A stretch of DNA of 64,000 nucleotides from Sphaerolaimus hirsutus (GCA_964036195.1 OZ038459.1:24239206-24303205), one strand, 5' to 3'. Shown: positions 31,951-42,810, counted from the stretch's first letter. The notes: generated by a model not told the origin, from the sequence alone. A program made the numbers and translations.

Positions 31951-32236
31951 CTGTGTAAAATCGACTATTGGCTTTTTTGGGGCATTCTGACATTCAGCCC
32001 AGACTGGTATCAAATGGATATGTATCACTGAACAGGGGCGATCAAACGGAAGGAGATTGTAGACAACGGGAAGTTTTTCCCTGGAAGAGTGCCAAAACGC
32101 ACACGTCATTACCGTAACTCAGCTAACCTTCCAAAAAAAAACGAACAAAGTTGTAAGTTCTCTGTAACTTACGTTCACTCATCGAAAAACTTCCCGGAAT
32201 CCCTAATGCGCAAAAAAAGAAAAAAGAAATTGGACG
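31951..32236. promoter_or_regulatory. Shared divergent 5' region between PAK4 and the sphingolipid-synthase-like gene
   Basis: The PAK4 coding start (31938, minus) and the next gene's start (32237, plus) point away from each other, 299 bases apart. The PAK4 acceptor at 31951-31952 means a non-coding PAK4 exon should lie in or beyond this stretch. No TATA box or CpG-rich core is obvious. Confidence 0.35.
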
Positions 32237-32355
32237 ATGGTCGCTAGCAATGTGACCGTGTCGCATCAGCGACAACCATCGACCATGACGACTACATCTA
32301 GCGCGGGCGGCAATAATGAAAATGACGCGACTGCAGCTGCAGTCGCGATGCACAG
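32237..32355 (+). CDS. First coding exon, disordered N-terminus
   Basis: ATG at 32237 (MVASNVTVSHQRQPST) with a second in-frame ATG at 32285; continues TTTSSAGGNNENDATAAAVA and stops at AG|GTAGAT, phase 2. A poly-A/G tract precedes it. Which ATG is used is unclear. Confidence 0.6.
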
Positions 32356-35300
32356 GTAGATTTTAACGGCGCTGATTTTTGTGATTGGTTTTGTTATTAA
32401 TTTGGGGTCGGGTGGAGCGGAGTTAGATTTTGGCTTGTTTTGGTGTTTCTGGTTCCTACGTTGAATTTATGAGGATTGACCCATCCATAGAATTTTTATG
32501 CGAACCCACCGTGATGATATAACCGACCGACCAAATAGACGTTTTTATGTATCATTTTGTCTGTTTTGGGTTGCTTGCTAGTTTTTCGATAGTTTTATTT
32601 TAATGAATTCCTAATCGGACAGAGAATCCTGATAAACCCCATCCAAACAGTCTACTTCACAATTGATTTTGCTGAAATATCTGACCAGAAATAACTCCCA
32701 TTTGAAGCCTTGAGCCCTTGAGCAACTCCCCGGAATAACTCCCCAATAAAAGTTTGACGAAATAATAACTTCCCTGGGGGCATATTCGAGGAATTACGGT
32801 ACATCAGTACACACACCTAAAAGAAATCAAAACGCCACAGCGCAACTGGCACCGAGCCCCCGTGGCACGGCAGCGCCGACTCCGCCCTCCTGCTAAACAA
32901 CAAGGGCACAGGGGCGACACAAGCGGGCAGACACCACGCCGCTGTGATCGCTGTGGCACAGGAACGAGGGAAAGGGGAGAGGGACAATCCCGCTGGTGGG
33001 TTTTGGTTGTATTTTGTCGCGCAAAAATGTTTTTTTCGTGGATTTTGTAGAAAATGTTGTGTTTTTCTGCACCTGATGTTTTCTAGTATTGATTTCATTG
33101 CTTGAGTTTGTATTTTGACGTGCAATTTATGAAACTAATTAAAAACCACTTATACAAGAAATTGATCATGCATTTTACTGAAAATTCTGACAGACAGTAA
33201 CTCCCCTCTCGCATAGTTCCCCATTCCCCCCCCCAAAAAATAGTTTGGCACCAGGCGTTTTTTTCGGCGCTGTTTTCCAACAAAGTTCATCAAAAACTCA
33301 CTCATAACCAACCCACCCCCCCTTGCAGGCAATTCCACCCTACTACAAACACTATCCAGCAATTCCAGCAGTCCTGCCGCTGCGGCGGCAAAGTGGAGCG
33401 ACGCGCGTCTATGCGCCCGTTGTGCCGCGCGGCGCGGCCAGGCGGCAGGTGCAGCTGCAGCCGCGCCGCCGCAGCCGCACAATGTGCAGTCGGTTGGATG
33501 TGATACGCAGATGACCGATCAAGATGATGAGCGGAGTAGAAGTTTTGCTAGATATCAGGGGTGAGTAGAGATGAAAAAAGTGATTTTTTTCTATGGGATC
33601 GGTTTTTAAAATAAAAAAGCGCTTTTTGCTTTTTTAGGTAAATATGTCCAGATATTTTTAAAAGGCCATAAATCAAACGTGAAACTTGTACAGAAACGAC
33701 TAGGGTTCAAACTGGATCCCGATCCCGAATCCCGAGAAATTTCGGGATTTTGTGGTCCCGATCCCGAAACCTCAATCCTGATCCCAAAATTTTTTACTCA
33801 ATCCCGATCCCGGAAAATTTGCCACCTTTTTTAAATAACATTTTTGCACTGAGAAATGTGACCAGGAACCTCCAATGTCCAATTTATAGCACTTATCCAG
33901 CATTCCTGCGTGTTTTGACCTTTTTTTGCAGCAAATTAGCAAAAATTTCTCAATATGAGACCTTTTTCATTGATGCCGATCCCGAAAAGATGCCAATCCC
34001 GGTCCCGATCCCGAGACACCAATCCCGATCCCGCAATCTGAAAAGACCAATCCCGATCCCGAAAGCCCAATCCCGATCCCGAAATCTCAAAAAGCCAATC
34101 CCGATTAGGGTTGGAAAAAAAACGTTTTTTTTTAACTCGATGTTTTTTTTATTAAAAAAACGTTTTTTTTTAAAAAGCTCCCAGATATGACCTAGTCTCA
34201 ACATATATAGGTATATCAGACACTGGCAATACTCTGTGATGTTAAATATGACCATATAATGGCTGTGGAGCTAGGGTTGGGACGATATATCGTATCGAAT
34301 ATCGAATATCGGATATCGACTATTTTTTCATATCGAATATCGAATATCGATATCGAAAATTTTGAAAAAATATCGAATATCGATATCGAATATCGACCAT
34401 TTTTTCGATATTTTCGATATTCTATACTCCCTGGGCCTGACTTCAAATAAGCCAGGAATGGCACTATTAGAAGGCGATTTCATAAGCAATTTTAACAAAT
34501 TTTGCGCGCAAGCGCGCACTTTGTTCTCACATGACAGGTATTTTTGTTTCAGCACTTGCGGCAGCATCAAATCTTGTGCAAATGCTCTCTCAGATGTTCA
34601 CATAAGAGTATATGTATGTTAAATAACTACTTACACCATGGAAACATCAATGGCACCATGGCATGGCACCTATAAATGGGGCTGGCACCTTTTCCTTACC
34701 ACATCTGTCACATTTTTAAATCATTTTCTCATTTTGATCATTGTGTGCCATTTAAATTTGTATCATCTACTTTTCAGTAGAGATGATCAGTTGGGTTTGT
34801 GATCAAATGGAAATGCAATATGCCAAATGAGATATGCCCTGCTATATCAAAAGCAAAATATCGAAATATCGAAAATATCGAAATATCGATATCGAATATC
34901 GAGCATTTTTTAGTATCGAATATCGAATATCGATATCGAGGGTCCATATCGTATCGATATCGAATATCGAGTTTCAGGAAAAAATATCGAATATCGAATA
35001 TCGATATCGAAAAGTCATATCGTCCCAACCCTATGTGGAGCCATGGGATAGCATTATAAGTGGTGATTTGTGTCAAAAATATCCATTTTTCGTCGACATA
35101 TCGTTCGTATATCGCCTTATAGTCAAATGTTCGTGACTTCAGGTAAAGTTTGGCACGGAATGGTGATCAAACAAGGTTATAAAAGGAGGTTGTTACTTTG
35201 GGAGTGAAGTTACACACTGTGGAGGTACATGGAAGCACATTACCTCAATATTATATATTACAGCAACATATGTCGGCTTATTCACCCATGGTAGCACATA

Positions 35301-36649
35301 GAAATGGATGTTTTGATACTAAAACTGCAACAAAACCAATGAAAACAACCACCAATGTCAATTTGTGTGTGAAATTGCGCGCTTGCGCGCAAAAATTTTG
35401 CAAAATACCTAGTGCTTAGTACTAAAAATTTCGGCCGATGTTTTTTTTAAAAAAAAACATTTCGGACGTCATGTTTTTTAAAAAAAAACAACGTTTTTTT
35501 TAATAAAAAAAACGTTAAAAAAAACATCGGCCAACCCTAATCCCGATCCCGAAAAGTCAATCCCGTTTGAACCCTACTGTACGCACATAATTCCCTTGTC
35601 TTTGAACCTATCCAACCCCCCATTCAGGGCGCCCGTATGTCAACCGCTGCCGATCTACAAACGCGAACTACCAAAATTGCTCGTATCATTCCTATTTCTA
35701 TCTATATCCGCATTTCTAAATTTCTTTCTTTTAGTAGTGGTGCACGATGTGGTGCCACGTTACGACGCCATGCCAGGTGTCAATTCCGAAAGTGGGGAAG
35801 TAAAAAATACAATTTTGAAGTGATAAGTGAAAAGTTGGAATGGAAGTGCATTTATGAGTGGGAATTTGAATATTAAGTAAAACTTTGAGACGAGAGAAAA
35901 ATAACGTTTTCAAGTGACAAGTGAAATAACAAGTAAAAATGTGAAAGAGAAGTAAATTGAGAAGTTGAAGGGCAAGTAATATGTTAAAAGTGAAATTCAA
36001 ATAAAAAGTTGAATTAAATGTGTATTAAAAAGTGTGAAGTGTAATTGCGGAAGGGAAAACACAAAGTGGCAAGAAAAGACCTTTCAAACAAAAAAAAACG
36101 ATTATAACCTTGAACATGCCATTTCATTCTCACTTCCAAATAAACTCTACTCCTCAGTTCAAAATTGTCCTTTTCACTTCTCCACTTGCGGAATTAACCC
36201 CCCCCCCAGATCTGACTTTTATGCTCATAGCGCAGCAGCCTTGGGCTTGGGTAGCGGGGGATGTTTTGAGTTTTATGGCCAGCGCAGCCGCTGTCACTTT
36301 GATCTTGTTTCATCGGGCCAGGTGGATTGTGCTCAGGTGTGGTGGGGGGGGGGTTAAATTTGCACCCCCGTGGGGGGTTGGATCGTTGGGGGGTATAGAT
36401 AGGTGGAAAAGTGAGGGGTTCAATATCTTTGCTAAGTTATAGAAGGTTGAAAATTAGTAAAATCATCAGCGACAGAAATTAGCGATTTTGGGCAAAAATT
36501 CGCGCAACGTTTCGCAAATAGCGCTCCAGATAGCTAGATTAGAAATTCATCGAATCAAGTCAATATATGGAATGGAACAAAACTCCAGATTTTTATCTGT
36601 CGCCTGGTGGTGCTTCTCTACTTATTACTGGATTTTACTTTTCACTACG
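32237..36649 (+). CDS. Sphingomyelin synthase / ceramide phosphoethanolamine synthase-like gene, 5' exons
   Basis: Six plus-strand exons chain in phase: 32237-32355, 32841-32995, 33329-33560, 35628-35776, 36210-36336 and, less surely, 36589-36649. The first three encode an Ala/Ser/Thr/Gln-rich tail of about 167 residues with no SAM domain. Exon 4 gives PIYKRELPK and a membrane helix ending LLVVVHDVVPRYDAMP. Exon 5 gives PDLTFMLIAQQPWAWVAG and a second helix ending FHRARWIVL. Exon 6 adds a third hydrophobic stretch. The order helix, VVHxxVP, PD, W, helix, HKxR/RR, helix is how this family begins (known family; alignment by eye). The later GDxxFSGHT and HYxxD catalytic motifs were not found here, so the gene is incomplete or continues elsewhere. 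The enzyme would transfer a phospho-headgroup to ceramide in Golgi, ER or plasma membrane. Confidence 0.65.
32841..32995 (+). CDS. Second exon, unannotated polar segment
   Basis: Acceptor CGCCACAG; encodes ATGTEPPWHGSADSALLLNN and HHAAVIAVAQERGKG, exit phase 1 at G|GTGGGT. Placed by phase continuity with its neighbours; I see no domain. Confidence 0.55.
33329..33560 (+). CDS. Third exon, Ser/Ala/Gln-rich with Cys pair
   Basis: Acceptor CCCTTGCAG; encodes NSTLLQTLSSNSSSPAAAAA, ARLCARCAARRGQ, PPQPHNVQSVG and TDQDDERSRSFARYQ. Exit GG|GTGAGT in phase 2. Low-complexity cytosolic tail. Confidence 0.6.
34106..35539. mobile_element. AACGTT-arm hAT-like element (middle of three nested)
   Basis: 8-bp duplication ATCCCGAT (34098-34105 and 35540-35547). 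Ends TAGGGTTGG and CCAACCCTA; arms are TTTTTTAAAACGTTTTTT-like. Without its own insert it would be about 670 bases, matching the 30494 copy in reverse orientation. Core palindrome at 35376-35391. Confidence 0.92.
34272..35033. mobile_element. ATCGATATTCG-arm hAT-like element (innermost)
   Basis: 8-bp duplication TGTGGAGC (34264-34271 and 35034-35041). Ends TAGGGTTGGGACGATAT / ATATCGTCCCAACCCTA; arms are iterated TATCGAATATCGATATCG. Body has AATGGCACTATTAGAAGGCG and the core at 34503-34518, homologous to the CAAGGACGT family. Confidence 0.92.
35628..35776 (+). CDS. Fourth exon, first membrane helix and VVHDVVP
   Basis: After CATTCAG: APVCQPLPIYKRELPK, a roughly 25-residue hydrophobic helix and VVVHDVVPRYDAMP; exit phase 1. 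VVHxxVP followed by a PD-containing loop is typical of the sphingomyelin synthase family. Confidence 0.7.
36210..36336 (+). CDS. Fifth exon, PD-W loop and second helix
   Basis: After a C-rich acceptor (CCCCCCCAG): DLTFMLIAQQPWAWVAGDVL, a hydrophobic helix and LFHRARWIVL with a split Arg codon (AG|GTGTGG). The intron before it is largely a MITE (about 35780-36200). Confidence 0.7.
36589..36649 (+). CDS. Candidate sixth exon, third hydrophobic segment
   Basis: Acceptor ACTCCAG, phase 1 entry completing Arg; encodes FLSVAWWCFSTYYWILLFTT, then a weak donor ACG|GTCTTT. Position and hydrophobicity fit the family's third helix. The exon could instead end a little later, or the frame could be fortuitous. 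Confidence 0.45.
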
Positions 36650-36709
36650 GTCTTTCTGGTTTCTGACGATTTTCCATCATTTGAATGGAACCATCTTTGA
36701 TGTCACCGC

Positions 36710-37149
36710 TAGGGTTCAAAGGGGATCCCGATCCCGGATCCCGTGAAATTCCGGGATTTAGCAGTCCCGATCCCGAAATCCAAAAATACCAATCCCGATA
36801 CCGAAAACTTTCAAATCCCGATCCCGAGAATATCCCAAGTCCGGGATCCCGATCCCGGAAAAAATAGTGAAAATTATAAAAAGTGAAAAAATGACATTTT
36901 TGCGTGCAAAAATGTGAACGCAAACCCCCAGCGTCCATTTTATGTCACTTTTCTGGCATCCAACAGTATTTTGAGACCTTTATGAACAACTGTGAATGCC
37001 AGAACAGTGACGAAAATCTCTATCCCTAGACCCCAATCCCGATCCCGAAAAAATGCCAATCCCGATCCCGAAACCCCAATCCCCATCCCGATCCCGAAAT
37101 CTCAAAAAGTGAATCCCGATCCCGAAAACTCAATCCCGTTTGAACCCTA
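36710..37149. mobile_element. CCGATC-arm hAT-like element
   Basis: 8-bp duplication GTCACCGC (36702-36709 and 37150-37157). TAGGGTTCAAAGGGGATCCC and GTTTGAACCCTA ends with GGGATCCCGATCCCG iterations; central body AATGTGAACGCAAACCCCCA. Confidence 0.92.
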
Positions 37150-37193
37150 GTCACCGCCTCATTCTTCGTTTCAAAACATAACTTTCCCAGGCG

Positions 37194-37393
37194 NNNNNNN
37201 NNNNNNNNNNNNNNNNNNNNNNNNNNNNNNNNNNNNNNNNNNNNNNNNNNNNNNNNNNNNNNNNNNNNNNNNNNNNNNNNNNNNNNNNNNNNNNNNNNNN
37301 NNNNNNNNNNNNNNNNNNNNNNNNNNNNNNNNNNNNNNNNNNNNNNNNNNNNNNNNNNNNNNNNNNNNNNNNNNNNNNNNNNNNNNNNNNNNN
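37194..37393. other. Assembly gap (200 N)
   Basis: A second 200-base N run, just beyond a complete CCGATC-arm element and next to the TAAACTTGATATGGCACTTT end of a GTAAAGTGT-type MITE. Confidence 0.99.
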
Positions 37394-37710
37394 TAAACTT
37401 GATATGGCACTTTACAGGGTGCAACATTGGCTATGTTCACTTTTGAGAGATCTCTTTTTATAGTTCTTTGATTCCGATGACTTTTTAAAACAGGTTGACT
37501 AAATATGTTCAGTGACAAATCCAGTTTGTTACTTATCTATAAGCTGCCATGACGTTTTTTGTGTATTTTTTATGCTGTTGTATTTCGGCAGCGATGAAAA
37601 TTGTAAGCATTAGGTTCTGTAATGCTCGTTGAAATGGACAGTTTTAGCAAAGCACTCGTTGGCACGTTAAAAATAATTATGTAAAAGCGCCATTTTGCGG
37701 TGGTGCCGCT

Positions 37711-37936
37711 GGCCAGTTCCGTAAATTGAGAAGTGAAGTGAAATGGCAAATGTGACGTGAATTGGGAAGAAAATTGGCAAAAGCGAAGTGGAATAAGTAA
37801 ATTGGCAAAAGCGACGTAAAAATAAAAAGTAATTTCCCTTCGCTTTTGCCAATTTTCTTCTCAATTCACTTCTCATTTCTCATTTCACCTCGCATTTGCC
37901 ATTTTATTTCTCACTTCTCAATTTGCGGAACTGGCC
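37711..37936. mobile_element. MITE with GGCCAGTTCCG ends
   Basis: GGCCAGTTCCGTAAATTGAG ... CTCAATTTGCGGAACTGGCC; arms iterate GAAGTGA / AATTGGCAAAAGCGA. A relative (about 35780-36200, CAATTCCGAAAGTGG ... CCACTTGCGGAATTA) fills the intron before the 36210 exon. Confidence 0.75.
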
Positions 37937-38604
37937 CCGGGTGTCAACTGGGCTAACTGGTTTCCATTGAGATTTTAGTTGACGGTCGCCAAACGATGTT
38001 CATATCAAATGCCACATTCATTATTTTTGGAAGTTGCCGCATGTGCACCTGAAAGTATTTTTTTTTTTTGGGGGGGGGGGGTCACCAAACTTCGATGTCG
38101 TCACATTCTAACCTACATTGGCTGATTTTGATGCCCTTCGAGTATGTTGTGGTTTGGGGTTGGGGCAGCAACCACATTTTTTGTTTTCTCGAATAATCCC
38201 CCAGTCCCGAGATAAGGGGGGTCTATAAAATGATGGTCATTTTACATGGCCGATCCGGTCGATCGAATTTGAAGGTTAATAACTTGGCCATTTCTGGGCC
38301 GATTTTAACCGTTCAACACTTCAAATGATTAGCACGACCTGTAGATTCCATTTTTGAGGACGGATTAGTGATGATTAAAGTTCTTATGCCGATTTGACCC
38401 GGTCTTAAACATGAAATTGATGTACAACATAATGGGACGACATTAAAGTTTGGTGACCCCCCCCCTAAAATGCCACCCTCGATTTATATGATTTTATAAC
38501 CATTTTGTGAATGTTTTTCTGATTGTTTTTGAAGACAGCACTTTCTACAATGTGTTACTTTTCTCAACGAAAAATCAACAGGGTTTTTACTTGTTACTTG
38601 ACAT

Positions 38605-38740
38605 TAGGGTTCAAACAGGGTGCCGACCCCGAATCCCCTTAAGCGATTCCGACTTTCCCAATCCCGATCCTGATCCCGAAAATAAAAAAAACAATCCCGA
38701 TTGCTTTGGATCCGAAAAAGTCAATCCTGTTTGAACCCAA
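38605..38740. mobile_element. CCGATC-arm element, degenerate
   Basis: TAGGGTTCAAACAGGGTGCC to GTTTGAACCC; CCCGATCC iterations partly eroded. Confidence 0.6.
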
Positions 38741-38874
38741 GTTGACTTGATTTTTTTCATCCTGCCATTTCGTCGTGTTGCGATTTTTCACATCAATGCA
38801 TTCTTTTTACTGTATTCCAAATTTGAATCTTAATAAACATCTCGGTAATTCGATTTTCGATTCGATGAGAGTTT

Positions 38875-39055
38875 ACTCCAGCGACATTACACCTCACAAC
38901 AAAATCTACCGTATCCCATCTGAATAAAAGAACAAACAAAATTGTTTCAATCATATTTATCAAGTTGCTTTGATAAATATTATGAAAAATATGTTTGTTC
39001 TTTTATTCAGATGGGATATGGTAGATTTCATTGTAAGGTGTAATGTCGCTAGAGT
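38875..39055. mobile_element. Hairpin MITE, ACTCCAGCGACATTACACC ends
   Basis: Arms of about 85 bases (GTATCCCATCTGAATAAAAG pairs with CTTTTATTCAGATGGGATAT). A weaker relative with CCCATCTGAATAATGAACCA lies at 28395-28560. Confidence 0.8.
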
Positions 39056-39342
39056 ATAGTTATGTGATGAATTTGTGTTGTCATAACACTAACATATTTT
39101 TCTGTTCCATTTTTGTTGCATTCCGGGGCCACCCAGTACCTGTAAAAGTCAATTGTCAGCAAAGTTTAAAAAGTCTATAAAATGTAAAATGACCGGTGCG
39201 AACGGGGCATTTTACATGACATGTTACAGTTTGCATGACTTTTTGCATGGTCCGAGAGTGACACGGGGACTGAAAGTTGTGTTGAGCGATGTTCACACTG
39301 TTTCGGATGTGACGACGTTCATTCGCAATAATGTCCCTCCAC

Positions 39343-39572
39343 ACACTAGTTGACGCCAAAATTAGCGTCAACTCAGTCAACTGGTCAAAAATTCAGTTGA
39401 CTCTGAGCCATTTACAATATGTATCCAAAAAATCCTCTTCTTTCATTCTACATCAATCGACTTCTCAATATTTCTTAATCAACACAGGTAAAAAATTAAA
39501 AATAGTTATACTTAAAAACAGTTGACTTTGAGTTGACGCTAATTTCGGCTGCAACCAGTGTGTGCAGCACCA
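39343..39572. mobile_element. MITE with GTTGAC arms
   Basis: CCTCCACACACTAGTTGACG ... GCAACCAGTGTGTGCAGCACC; interior AT-rich. Confidence 0.65.
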
Positions 39573-39573
39573 A

Positions 39574-39695
39574 TGACAAATGGCAATTTTTGCACATTAA
39601 ATTTTGTTTATGACTTCAATAAGACTTTTCGTCGGGTCGGCCTCGTTTAACGTGTGCGCTAACAAAATTTAATGCGCAAAAATTGTCATTTGTCA
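39574..39695. mobile_element. Inverted-repeat element, TGACAAATGGCAATTTTTG ends
   Basis: Ends TGACAAATGGCAATTTTTGC and CGCAAAAATTGTCATTTGTCA; centre GACTTTTCGTCGGG. Confidence 0.65.
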
Positions 39696-39791
39696 ATATT
39701 GTCAATAAATTGCAGAACGCTAGCCAAACACACCTTATTTTTGCAAATAAAACCTGCAAATATTTCAAATGTTCTTAACTTGAATTGTGGT

Positions 39792-39853
39792 TAGGGTTGG
39801 CCGATGTTTTTAAAAAAAAACCGAGTTAAAAAAACGTTTTTTTCCCAACCCTA
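39792..39853. mobile_element. Miniature AACGTT-arm element
   Basis: TAGGGTTGGCCGATGTTTT to CCCAACCCTA, about 60 bases, no body. Confidence 0.7.
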
Positions 39854-40084
39854 ATTGTGGTCGCATCGGAATCGTGTGAACGCTGCTTAAAATTATTCAT
39901 CTTTTTCACAACATTTTTTTGCAGGTGCCTATAGCTACTGAGTTCTGATCGCGTTTTTCATTTACAGCTGCCCGTTCCCGTTTCAGGATTTTGCAACCCT
40001 TAATTAGTTATGACATTTGGTCTGTCAATTGGCTGGCGCTTGTCTATGGAGGTTGGCTATTGGGCCGTTTTTTGTCGGTATAAG

Positions 40085-40220
40085 CAAGGACGTAGCCAGG
40101 GGGGGGCGGCCCCATACCCTGGTGACATTCCCCTACTACAGGGGTCAAATTTTAGGCCCCCCCCCCGTTCGCCGGGCTCCGTATACAATCGCCCCCCCCG
40201 CTCAAAAATCCTGGCTACAT
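40085..40220. mobile_element. Short CAAGGACGT-family element
   Basis: CAAGGACGTAGCCAGGGG at left, GCTCAAAAATCCTGGCTAC at right, but the last bases and the duplication have decayed. Internal body lost. Confidence 0.6.
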
Positions 40221-40284
40221 CTGGGCATAGGGATAGAATGACGCCACGCCAGAGGCCGTGGGCTAAAAAGTACCTTACAAGAAT

Positions 40285-40736
40285 TAGGGTTCAAACGGGA
40301 TCCCGATCCCGATCCCGGATCCCGTGAAATTCCGGGATTTAGCAGTCCCGATCCCGATCCCGAAACTTTTCAAATCCCGATCCCGAGAAACTCCAAAGTC
40401 CGGGATCCCGATCCCGGAAAAATTAGTGGTAATTATCAAACGTGAAAAAACGACGTTTTTGCACGCAAAAATGTGAACGCAAACCCCCAGCGTTCATTTT
40501 ATGCCACGTTTCTGGCATCCAACAGTGTTTTTAGACCTTTATGAACAACTGTGGATGCCAAAACATTGTCCAAAATCTCTATCCCAAGACCCAAATCCCG
40601 ATCCCGAAAAAATGCCAATCCCGATCCCGATCCCGTGACCCCAATCCCGGCCAATCCCGATCCCGATCCCGATCCCGAAATCTCAAAAAACCAACCCCGA
40701 TCCCGATCCCGAAAAGTCAATCCCGTTTGAACCCTA
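40285..40736. mobile_element. CCGATC-arm hAT-like element
   Basis: 8-bp duplication ACAAGAAT (40277-40284 and 40737-40744). Same body as 36710-37149; more CCGATC iterations. Confidence 0.92.
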
Positions 40737-40928
40737 ACAAGAATAGAATGTTCAATTCATTTAACTATTTTAATTTGCGTTTTTTTTGAATTGATGCAAT
40801 ACCGTCTGGTATATTAGATATTTAAATGTAAAGATGTACATAAAATAGTGAATGTAGATGTAGTAATGTAGATTTACATTGTGAATATATGGTGTGTTTA
40901 CATTGACAGCATTATCTGTGTTTTTCAG

Positions 40929-41022
40929 TTGCCTAGCTGTAACGAGGGTTCGCTGTGGTGTCGTTTCTTTGGCGCCCTGCCAATTTTTCCTGAACTATTT
41001 TGCGGATGCCCCTGGACGTGAG
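40929..41022 (+). other. Exon-like cassette 1, copy 1
   Basis: TTTTTCAG acceptor; frame 0 reads LPSCNEGSLWCRFFGALPIF and on; two donors, AC|GTGAGG (41018) and GAG|GTGAGA (41023), the first avoiding an in-frame TGA. Phase would fit the candidate sixth exon of the sphingolipid-synthase-like gene (TT|LP), but the sequence after LP is not recognisable as that family. Confidence 0.4.
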
Positions 41023-41446
41023 GTGAGATTTTTCTGTGATGGGCGTCCAGCCAACTTACTGCTGTCGGAGTTCGCGGGGTTTCATATGTACCGTATTTCC
41101 TCGAAATACCCCCAGGGGCCAGATTTAATTCTCCCTAATTCGAATGGTTTTTTGAAAACTGAATACCGTATTTATTCTAAAAGAAGAGCGCCGTTCTATT
41201 TTTTTTCGTCAATTTCCAATAGAACGGCAGGTAAACAAGCTCATAGCCGTATCAGAAGAAATACGGCATTAATGGTTTGCCAAAAACCGTTCGACTTTTT
41301 TTTAAAAATCGCTGTGTGTGGAGCGCCATTGTTTATTTGGTGAACGCATTTTCGCTTCAAAATTTACTAAATTTTCGCAGTTGACGCATCCTTTCACGCC
41401 GGTCTTGATCGCGATCTTCATTGGATGGTTCTCTTTGCTGCATTTT

Positions 41447-41539
41447 GGCTCTGGCGCCAGATTTCTGGCAACTCATTGGCTCTGGCACCAGATTTCTGGC
41501 AACTCATTGGCTCTGGCACCAGATTTCTGGCAACTCATT
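41447..41539 (+). repeat. 31-bp minisatellite, three units
   Basis: GGCTCTGGCACCAGATTTCTGG plus nine bases, repeated three times; the equivalent place in copy 2 (about 49218) has one unit, so it expanded after duplication. Confidence 0.85.
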
Positions 41540-41637
41540 GGCTCTGCTCACTGGGTCGGTCAACTGGGCTCAATTGTTGTTTTTGTAATGTAACGAGTTG
41601 TTTGTTAGATGAACTATTCGACAATCCTACCGCTAAT

Positions 41638-41849
41638 GGCCCTACACACACTAGTTTTCACCGTGACTTCGTGTGAAAACTGAAATTTTTGAAAGTGCAA
41701 ATCAATGAACATGGTTGAGTTATTTAATTAAATTTAAGTTTTCACACGAAGTCACGGTGAAAACTACAAATCAATGAACATGGTTGAGTTATTTAATTAA
41801 ATTTAAGTTTTCACACGAAGTCACGGTGAAAACTAGTGTGTGTAGGCAC
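41638..41849. mobile_element. MITE with TTTTCACCGTGAC arms, with an empty site in the duplicate
   Basis: AAT at 41635-41637 and 41850-41852. The second duplication unit (about 49345) has the uninterrupted CTGCTAATTGGGCAG, so the 3-bp duplication is confirmed. The right arm is locally duplicated. Confidence 0.9.
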
Positions 41850-42060
41850 AATTGGGCAATTTCCCCTCGAATTAACTGCGTCGGATTCTACGGTTGAAAT
41901 ATTAGGCCCCTGTGGGTTTTTTTTAAGATACCTCGATTGTCACACACCGCATAGTCTCGCTATCGAATGATATAAATATAATAAAATGTTTCGTGTTGCT
42001 AAATTCGTCAAGTATGGTACAAAATGTTTCCTGTCGCTAAATTCGTCTGAATATAGTAAC

Positions 42061-42480
42061 CAGGGACGTACGCAGGATTTTTGAGGGGGGGGATTGTATA
42101 CGGAGCCCGGCGAACGGGGGTGGGGGAGGGCGCCCCCCCCTAAAATTTGACCCTATAATAAAGGAATGGAGCCATGGCGCTGGCGCCAGTTGTAGACGCC
42201 AGCGCCATGGCAGCATTGGCGTTGGCGCTGGCGCCAACGTATACTATAGCTAAAGACCATGTTTGGCACTTTTGAAATGCTGTTTAGACTCGCGAAAATA
42301 CATTATAAAAATTTTGCGCGCAAGCGCGCAAATACCCACCCCATTGTTTATACCCAAATACCCACCCCAAGTGTCTACAAAATCGCTTTAGAAAAGTGTC
42401 ATTCCTGACAAATTTTTCTGTCCGCCCCCCCTGCATTTTTCTGTCCGCCCCCCCTGAGATTGTATTCATTTACTTTCGAT
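42061..42480. mobile_element. CAGGGACGT-family element, right end lost
   Basis: CAGGGACGTACGCAGGATTT at left, GGCGCC body and the core palindrome at 42315-42330 in reverse order to the 7210 copy. The right terminus is not identifiable. Confidence 0.6.
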
Positions 42481-42579
42481 ATTTTCTATTTTGTGAGATT
42501 TTCTAGCATTACATTTCATAATATTTTCTCAAAATCAACGATCTTCTAATTGTAATAATAGCGCTTCCATTTTGTTCAG

Positions 42580-42748
42580 GTCCGTGGGCGGGGAGGGGAT
42601 GATGTGCCGCATCCTGGCGCACATCCACAAAATGCGTTTTTGCTGCGTCTTGGCTGGCTGCCAACTGTTTGATGTCTGGTTTGCTGCGTCTTGGCTGCCT
42701 GCGTACTGTTTGATGTCTGGTTTGCTGAGACTGATGCTCATTGTGTTG
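42580..42748 (+). other. Exon-like cassette 2, copy 1
   Basis: TTGTTCAG acceptor; open frame with SVGGEGMMCRILAHIHKM and a Cys/Trp/Leu-rich tail; donor TTG|GTCAGT. It contains the best hairpin of the set: inner stem 42597-42608 with 42616-42626 and outer stem 42568-42575 with 42627-42634. Confidence 0.4.
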
Positions 42749-42810
42749 GTCAGTTGCTCTCCACTTGCGGTGTAGTTATTGTTGGCTTTTATTGCTTGCT
42801 GTTAGTGCGT

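Larger units (their letters stand above)
33704..35578. mobile_element. CCGATC-arm element (outermost of three nested)
   Basis: Begins TAGGGTTCAAACTGGATCC, with CCCGATCCCGAAT iterations, and resumes after 35547 with the same motif, ending GTTTGAACCCTA. The 8-bp flanks no longer match. It hosts the element at 34106-35539. In the intron before exon 4 of the sphingolipid-synthase-like gene. Confidence 0.8.

Noticed and set aside
34259..35136. Ile/Tyr/Arg/Ser-rich open frames on both strands
   Set aside because: They are translations of the iterated ATCGATATTCG arms of the nested element, not genes.
36645..40789. Gly/Ser/Arg/Asp-rich frames (GSGSG, SRSRSR) at 36645-36938, 37026-37427 and 40499-40789
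   Set aside because: They come from CCCGATCCCGATC repeats in two MITEs and run into a gap.
41318..41676. Trp/Leu/Ala-rich frame with repeated LALAPDFWQLIG
   Set aside because: It arises from a 31-bp minisatellite expanded only in this copy; the duplicate has one unit.
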